Shown here in pieces: positions 59,773 through 64,000 of a DNA stretch of 64,000 bases. Source of the stretch: Cribrihabitans_A pelagius (GTDB lineage Bacteria; Pseudomonadota; Alphaproteobacteria; Rhodobacterales; Rhodobacteraceae); NCBI RefSeq assembly GCF_048820915.1, contig NZ_JBMERR010000005.1, positions 62,001 to 126,000 of the forward strand, in the 5' to 3' direction. The position numbers and the translations under genes are program-made. Under the pieces are notes generated by a model. The model was not told where the DNA came from. It did no database searches and worked only from the letters and a program-made list of their open reading frames with translations. The stretch's first letter is position 1; every line of letters begins with the position of its first letter.

Positions 59773-60801
59773 TTGGCAAAGCGGATTAACCTGGCCCTGC
59801 AGGGCGGCGGCGCCCATGGCGCCTTTACCTGGGGAGTGCTGGACCGGCTGCTGGAGGCGGAGGAGATCGAAGTGGCGGCGATCACCGGCACCTCGGCGGG
59901 CGCTTTGAACGGGGCGGCCTTCAAGGCGGGCATGGTGGATGGCGGACGAGACGGTGCAAAAGCGGCGCTGGATGCCTTGTGGCGGCGGATGGGCGCGGTC
60001 GGCGACATGCGCTTTGCCCATTGGCTCACCAATTTCGATGCAGTGGCCTGGGCCGGGGTGATGGAGGCGGCCATGCCGTTCTCACCGCTGGAGGCGGCAA
60101 GCCAGATGATCTCACCTTATCATTACGGGCCGTTCTACGAGAACCCGCTGCGGGATGTGGTGGAAAAGTTCAACTTCTCCGAAGTTTGCGCGGAGGAGGG
60201 GCCGGAACTGTTCATCTGCGCCACCTGCGTGCGCAGCGGCAAGATCCGCATTTTCGAGGGCGCGGAGCTAAGCACGGAGGCGATCCTCGCCTCGGCCTGC
60301 CTGCCCGACATGTTCCAGGCGGTGGAGATCGAGGACCCGGAAACCGGGCGGATGGAGGCCTATTGGGATGGCGGCTTCACCGGCAACCCGGCGCTGTTCC
60401 CGCTGTTTCGCGACGGCCTGCCGGGGGATGTTCTGATCGTGAATATCAACCCGCTGGAGCGGGACGAGGTGCCGAAGACGCCGCAGCAGATCCGCAACCG
60501 GGTGAACGAGATCAGCTTCAACACCTCGCTTCTGCGCGAGCTGCGGGCGATCAATTTCGTGCAGCGTCTGATCGCCGCAGGCACGATAGAGCGCGGGCGG
60601 ATGAAGGAAGTGTTCGTGCATATGGTCGCCGATGACGACCTGATGACGCGGCTGTCGGTGACCACCAAACTGGTTCCGGTGCCGCAGATCCTGACCCGGC
60701 TCAAGGCGGCTGGGCGCCAGGCAGCGGAGGCGTTTCTGGAAAGTCATGAGGCCGACCTGGGGGTGCGCTCCTCGGCCGATCTGCCGACGATGTTCGGTTA
60801 G
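59773..60801 (+). CDS. Patatin-like phospholipase
   Basis: A 342-residue patatin-fold lipase. The oxyanion loop GGGAHGAF (about 11-18), the nucleophile S41 in GTSAG and D199 in DGGFTGN complete the Ser/Asp dyad. Homologues include phospholipases A and poly-3-hydroxybutyrate related esterases. I take the TTG at 59773 (AAAGGACAG upstream) as the start; the protein then begins MAKRINLALQGGG, the family start. It follows bdhA, so a polyhydroxybutyrate-linked role is plausible but unproven. It converges with a DUF502 gene with a four-base overlap. Confidence 0.88.
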   Translation: MAKRINLALQGGGAHGAFTWGVLDRLLEAEEIEVAAITGTSAGALNGAAFKAGMVDGGRDGAKAALDALWRRMGAVGDMRFAHWLTNFDAVAWAGVMEAAMPFSPLEAASQMISPYHYGPFYENPLRDVVEKFNFSEVCAEEGPELFICATCVRSGKIRIFEGAELSTEAILASACLPDMFQAVEIEDPETGRMEAYWDGGFTGNPALFPLFRDGLPGDVLIVNINPLERDEVPKTPQQIRNRVNEISFNTSLLRELRAINFVQRLIAAGTIERGRMKEVFVHMVADDDLMTRLSVTTKLVPVPQILTRLKAAGRQAAEAFLESHEADLGVRSSADLPTMFG

Positions 60802-61508
60802 GCGCCGTTTTCGCCGGCGGCCTTGCGGCCCTGGGCGGCCGGGCGGCCCGGGTCCTTGGCGTTGGGGTAGACGAGCCCCGCCGAGATCACCAGCTTGGCC
60901 GCATCCTCGACCGTCATGTCGAGTTCGATCACGTCTTCCTCGGGAAAGAACAACAGGAAGCCCGAGGTCGGGTTGGGGGTCGTGGGGACGAAAACGCTCA
61001 TCAGCCGGCCGCTGGTTTCGGCCCGGTCGGAGACCTCGCCCTTGGCGGTGGTGGAGATAAAGCCAATGGCCCAGATGCCCTTGCGCGGATACTGGATCAG
61101 GCAGGCCTTGTCGAAGCTGCGTTCAGCCTGGGCAAAGACGGTTTCGGAGATCTGCTTGATGCCGGAGTAGACCGTGCGCACCACCGGCATGCGGTCGACC
61201 AGGCGCTCGGCAAAACCGATCAGCGAGCGGCCGATGAGGCCCTTGGCGATCCAGCCCACCATGATGGTGAACAACAGGAAGATGATCAGCCCGACGCCGC
61301 GCAGGTTGATGCCGATGTATTGCTCGGGCCGGAAGGTGGCGGGCACCAGCGGCAGCACCACGCTGTCGATCCAGCCCATCACCGTCCACAGCAGCCACAC
61401 CGTCAGCCCCACCGGCGCGATGACGACGATGCCTGTGAAGAAGGACGCCCTGAGGCGCGCAAACAGGCCCGGCCGGCGGTGGGGTTCGTGGTCAAATGGC
61501 GTGGTCAT
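60798..61508 (-). CDS. DUF502 family membrane protein
   Basis: A 236-residue inner-membrane protein. Two hydrophobic segments (about 27-47 and 70-92) precede a soluble domain with the pattern GFISTTAKGEVSDRAETSGRLMSVFVPTTPNPTSGFLLFFP and DMTVEDAAKLVISAG in outline. The family has no firm function. The ATG at 61508 (MTTPFDHEPHRRPGLFA) is taken as start. It overlaps the convergent patatin gene at the end by four bases. Confidence 0.9.
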   Translation of the reverse strand: MTTPFDHEPHRRPGLFARLRASFFTGIVVIAPVGLTVWLLWTVMGWIDSVVLPLVPATFRPEQYIGINLRGVGLIIFLLFTIMVGWIAKGLIGRSLIGFAERLVDRMPVVRTVYSGIKQISETVFAQAERSFDKACLIQYPRKGIWAIGFISTTAKGEVSDRAETSGRLMSVFVPTTPNPTSGFLLFFPEEDVIELDMTVEDAAKLVISAGLVYPNAKDPGRPAAQGRKAAGENGA

Positions 61509-61588
61509 CGGTCTGCTTGGCAAAATCGGGTGAAGGGAACCTAGGCACGGTCCCGGGGCGGAGCAATGGCTCCGCCCCGAAAATCAAC

Positions 61589-62503
61589 TCAGCCGCGCAG
61601 ATTGTTGAGTTCCTGTGCGATCTTTGCCGCAAGCCGCGCATTGTTGCGCACCAGCGCAATGTTGGCGGCGAGGGAGCGGCCTTCGGTCAGCTCGAAGATG
61701 CGCTGCAGCAGGAAGGGCGTCACGTCCTTGCCCGCCACACCTTTGGCGTCGGCTTCGGACTGGGCCTGGGCAATCACCGGCGCAAGCTCTTCGGCGGCGA
61801 TCTCGGCTTCGGCCGGGATCGGGTTGGCGATCAGCTGGCCGCCGGGCAGGCCCATTGCCTGGCGGGTGGCATGGGCGCGGGCGATCTGGCCCGGCTCGTC
61901 CATGCGCAGCGGCGCCTTCAGATCGGACTGTGCGGACCAGAAGGCGGGGAAGCTGTCCTGGCCATAGGCAATCACCGGCACACCCTGGGTCTCCAACACT
62001 TCCAGCGTTTTCGGCACATCGAGGATCGCCTTGGCGCCCGCGGCCACCACGGTGACCGCGGTCTGCGCCAGCTCAAGGAGGTCGGCGGAGATGTCGAAGC
62101 TGGCCTCTGCCCCCTTGTGGACTCCGCCGATGCCGCCGGTGGCAAAGACCTCGATCCCGGCGAGCCGGGCCGCGATCATAGTGGCGGCGACAGTGGTGGC
62201 GCCGGTGCCGCCGGTGGCGATGCAGGCGGGCATGTCGGCGCGGGAGATCTTGGCTACACCCTTGGCTTGGCCGAGGGCCTGGAGCTGATCCGGCTCAAGG
62301 CCCGCGTGCAGCACGCCGCCAATCACCGCCATCGTGGCAGGCACCGCGCCCGCCTCGCGGATGTCCTGCTCGACCTGGGCGGCGACCTCCACATTCTGCG
62401 GGTAGGGCATGCCGTGGGTGATGATGGTGCTTTCCAGTGCCACCAGCGGGCGGCCTTCGGCCTTGGCGGCCTCAACTTCGGCGGAATAACGGATGTCGAT
62501 CAA
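61589..62503 (-). CDS. psuG: Pseudouridine-5'-phosphate glycosidase
   Basis: A 304-residue enzyme that cleaves pseudouridine 5'-phosphate into uracil and ribose phosphate. The conserved catalytic glutamate and lysine correspond to E24 and about K86 here, in VALESTIITHG and KISRADMPACIATGG. The signature GGTGATTVAATM is present. It overlaps psuK by four bases (62500-62503), forming the psuK-psuG operon for pseudouridine breakdown. Confidence 0.95.
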   Translation of the reverse strand: MIDIRYSAEVEAAKAEGRPLVALESTIITHGMPYPQNVEVAAQVEQDIREAGAVPATMAVIGGVLHAGLEPDQLQALGQAKGVAKISRADMPACIATGGTGATTVAATMIAARLAGIEVFATGGIGGVHKGAEASFDISADLLELAQTAVTVVAAGAKAILDVPKTLEVLETQGVPVIAYGQDSFPAFWSAQSDLKAPLRMDEPGQIARAHATRQAMGLPGGQLIANPIPAEAEIAAEELAPVIAQAQSEADAKGVAGKDVTPFLLQRIFELTEGRSLAANIALVRNNARLAAKIAQELNNLRG

Positions 62504-63408
62504 AGCGGGGGTTCTCCTGAAACATAGGTGGCAGCGGCCTTGAGCGCCGATGCGAGAGCAGGTTCGCGGGCGGCACCGCGAGCCTCGGCCGCAATATGCG
62601 CGGCCATGAAGGTGTCGCCGGCGCCAGTGACGCGCGCCACGGTCACCCGCGGCGGCACCAGGGTTATCGCGCCTTCGGCGCTGGCTTCGGTTGCGGAGCT
62701 GCCGCCGTCAGTGACCAGCACGCGGGCGGCGCCGCGGTCCAGCATCGCCTGGGAGGCACTTTCGCTGTCGGAAAACTCGGCCTGGCAGAGGATGCCGGCT
62801 TCTTCCAGGTTCACGTAGAGCGTGCCGCGGGTATGGGCGAGGAAGGGGCGCAGCCGTTCGGCCTTGCCGGGCGAGGCCGGGGCCACGCGCAGGTCGGCGC
62901 GCGCAAAGGCGGGGCTTGCAAGGATATCGTCGAGCAGCGACAGGGTGAGGTTGCCGTCGAGCGCCACCTGGCCCGCGTAAGGCTGGGCCTCACTGCCGAG
63001 CGTGCCGTCCGACAGCGGGCGCAGGATCTTGTCGCCCGCGGCCTCCAGCGAGTGGGCGTCCGCGATAGCAGCAATCAGCCCGTTGGCGCCTTCGACGGCC
63101 ATGTAGCGGTCGGTCGGAAGGTCCTCGGAACGGTAGACGTGATCGGTGATGAGGCCAAGGTGGCCGCAGGCGGTGATCAGCTCGTCGCCTTCGGCGTCGC
63201 GGCCGACAGAGGTCAGCAATCCCGGGCGCAGCCCGAAACGCGCCAGCGTCATCGCGATATTCATCGCAACGCCACCTGGCACCCGGGTGATCCGTCCCGG
63301 CACGTCGGAGCCGCGTTGCATTTCCATCGGGCAGCGGCCGATGATGTCCCAAAGGACCGAGCCGATGCACAAGATTTCGGGGGCCTGGCTGCCGGATTGC
63401 TGTGTCAT
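62500..63408 (-). CDS. psuK: PfkB family kinase, probably pseudouridine kinase
   Basis: A 302-residue ribokinase-fold kinase. The N-terminal GSVLWDIIGR and GGVAMNIAMTLARFG and the C-terminal GAGDTFMAAHIAAEA (catalytic D) are typical of PfkB proteins. Pseudouridine as substrate is inferred from the coupling with psuG, which would supply pseudouridine 5'-phosphate to it. The start MTQQSGSQAPEILCIGS is plausible. Confidence 0.9.
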   Translation of the reverse strand: MTQQSGSQAPEILCIGSVLWDIIGRCPMEMQRGSDVPGRITRVPGGVAMNIAMTLARFGLRPGLLTSVGRDAEGDELITACGHLGLITDHVYRSEDLPTDRYMAVEGANGLIAAIADAHSLEAAGDKILRPLSDGTLGSEAQPYAGQVALDGNLTLSLLDDILASPAFARADLRVAPASPGKAERLRPFLAHTRGTLYVNLEEAGILCQAEFSDSESASQAMLDRGAARVLVTDGGSSATEASAEGAITLVPPRVTVARVTGAGDTFMAAHIAAEARGAAREPALASALKAAATYVSGEPPL

Positions 63409-63469
63409 GGCGTCCTATTGCCGCCTTTTGTGCGCTGCCGCAAGCGGGATCGGCTGCGGCGCGCGCCGG

Positions 63470-64000
63470 TCATTCGCCCGGGACGGCAAAGGTGAGGGAA
63501 GCCCAGAGGCTTTCCCAGACGGGGCCTTCGCCATCCGGCGCCGGGCGCAGCACCACGGCGTTCAAGAGGTACTGATGCCCCGGCAGCACCGGGATCTCCG
63601 CTTCGCCGCTCTGCGAAGTCACGGCCGTGGTCCGGGTGACGCTGCCATCGGGGGCGCGGGCGAATATCTCGACCTGCGCGCGCGGGCGCGGGCCGCCCTG
63701 GTAGAGCAGCCGCACGGGCAGTGCGGTCAAAGCAGAGGTGTAAGGGTTTTCAAGGGCGACGAATTCGGTCTCCAGCCCGGTTTCCCGGTCCCGGCCCGCG
63801 CCGCTGCTGATCGCCGCCAGGGCCTTGGCGTAGCGGGTATAGCGCTCGCTGAAACCCGCGCCCGGCAGGCCCCTTGCCAAGTGCCGGGCGCGGATGCCGG
63901 AGAGGCCCTTTTCCTCTGCAAACGTCTGGAACGCCTCCCAGTCGTCATAGCGGATGTTCTGCGGTTCGGTTTGGTGCAGCAGCAGCCACAATCCATCCCC
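63470..64000 (-). CDS. DUF4198 family protein, C-terminal part
   Basis: The start of this gene lies beyond the window; 176 residues are visible, ending in a TGA stop. The segment reads GDGLWLLLHQTEP and then contains WEAFQTFAEEKGL and GFSERYTRYAKALAA, ending PVWESLWASLTFAVPGE. This resembles DUF4198, found in periplasmic nickel/cobalt-uptake related proteins. The visible domain looks beta-rich. Partial, so function cannot be set. Confidence 0.7.
   Translation of the reverse strand, partial: GDGLWLLLHQTEPQNIRYDDWEAFQTFAEEKGLSGIRARHLARGLPGAGFSERYTRYAKALAAISSGAGRDRETGLETEFVALENPYTSALTALPVRLLYQGGPRPRAQVEIFARAPDGSVTRTTAVTSQSGEAEIPVLPGHQYLLNAVVLRPAPDGEGPVWESLWASLTFAVPGE

Noticed and set aside
1..64000. 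tRNA, rRNA, CRISPR, insertion sequence or prophage genes
   Set aside because: I looked for them on both strands; none was visible. Absence from visual reading is weaker than a dedicated scan (tRNAscan-SE, Rfam).

Overview
The window is GC-rich, densely packed bacterial chromosome. Gene content and order point to an alphaproteobacterium of the Rhodobacteraceae, most like the marine Roseobacter group (Leisingera, Phaeobacter or Ruegeria type). The signs are the dusB-ntrBC-ntrYX-trkAH-hfq-hflX run, NtrC and NtrX proteins that lack the sigma-54 contact motif, a fused ispDF gene, a non-pyrrolysine MttB homologue, a DUF6477/DUF6456 (GafA-like) gene pair and Roseobacter-style intergenic repeats. The genus is an inference from remembered protein families. 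I see no insertion sequence, prophage, tRNA, rRNA or CRISPR array, so this reads as core chromosome with a few accessory patches.

Region by region. Positions 1-1.8 kb: end of rpsI with its terminator, then a truncated globin translationally coupled to a PAS/class III nucleotidyl cyclase. 1.8-7.2 kb, minus strand: ppk2-tetR, then an ATPase, metA and an alpha/beta hydrolase, then a DMT exporter. 7.3-13.7 kb, minus strand: a FadL-type outer-membrane protein, a second DMT exporter, a two-domain sulfotransferase-like protein, guaA and an aldo/keto reductase. 13.9-17.3 kb: mttB-like methyltransferase and the divergent DUF6477/GafA-like regulators. 17.5-22.2 kb: peroxiredoxin, lipA with an M20 amidohydrolase, hpt, a RatA/COQ10-type START protein and an Ala-rich orphan. 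22.3-25.8 kb, minus strand: amt, then the overlapping ispDF-pgpA-cinA genes.

25.9-38.4 kb is a nitrogen and post-transcriptional control block on the plus strand: dusB, ntrB, ntrC, ntrY, ntrX, trkA, trkH, hfq and hflX, ending in a strong terminator. A small lipoprotein sits inside it on the other strand. 38.6-49.9 kb holds a penicillin-acylase family enzyme, an NAD-binding dehydrogenase, a SYLF lipoprotein, hemB, a membrane protein, mfd and a TPR protein. 49.9-54.5 kb holds an MFS pump, a DsbA-like protein, an acyl-CoA synthetase, an XRE-cupin regulator and a small orphan. 54.6-56.6 kb is an arsenic operon (arsR-arsC fusion, arsC, aquaporin) behind a promoter that looks leaderless. 56.7-64 kb holds a YejA-like binding protein, an intergenic candidate small RNA, a 3-hydroxybutyrate dehydrogenase with a patatin, a DUF502 protein, psuG-psuK and a truncated DUF4198 gene.

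The observations I would follow first are the GafA-like activator of a gene transfer agent, the candidate small RNA at about 58.64-58.71 kb with an RpoH-like promoter, the globin-cyclase pair, and two families of dispersed intergenic elements with two copies each here. Many short or overlapping gene junctions (ATGA or 8-base overlaps) indicate translational coupling throughout.
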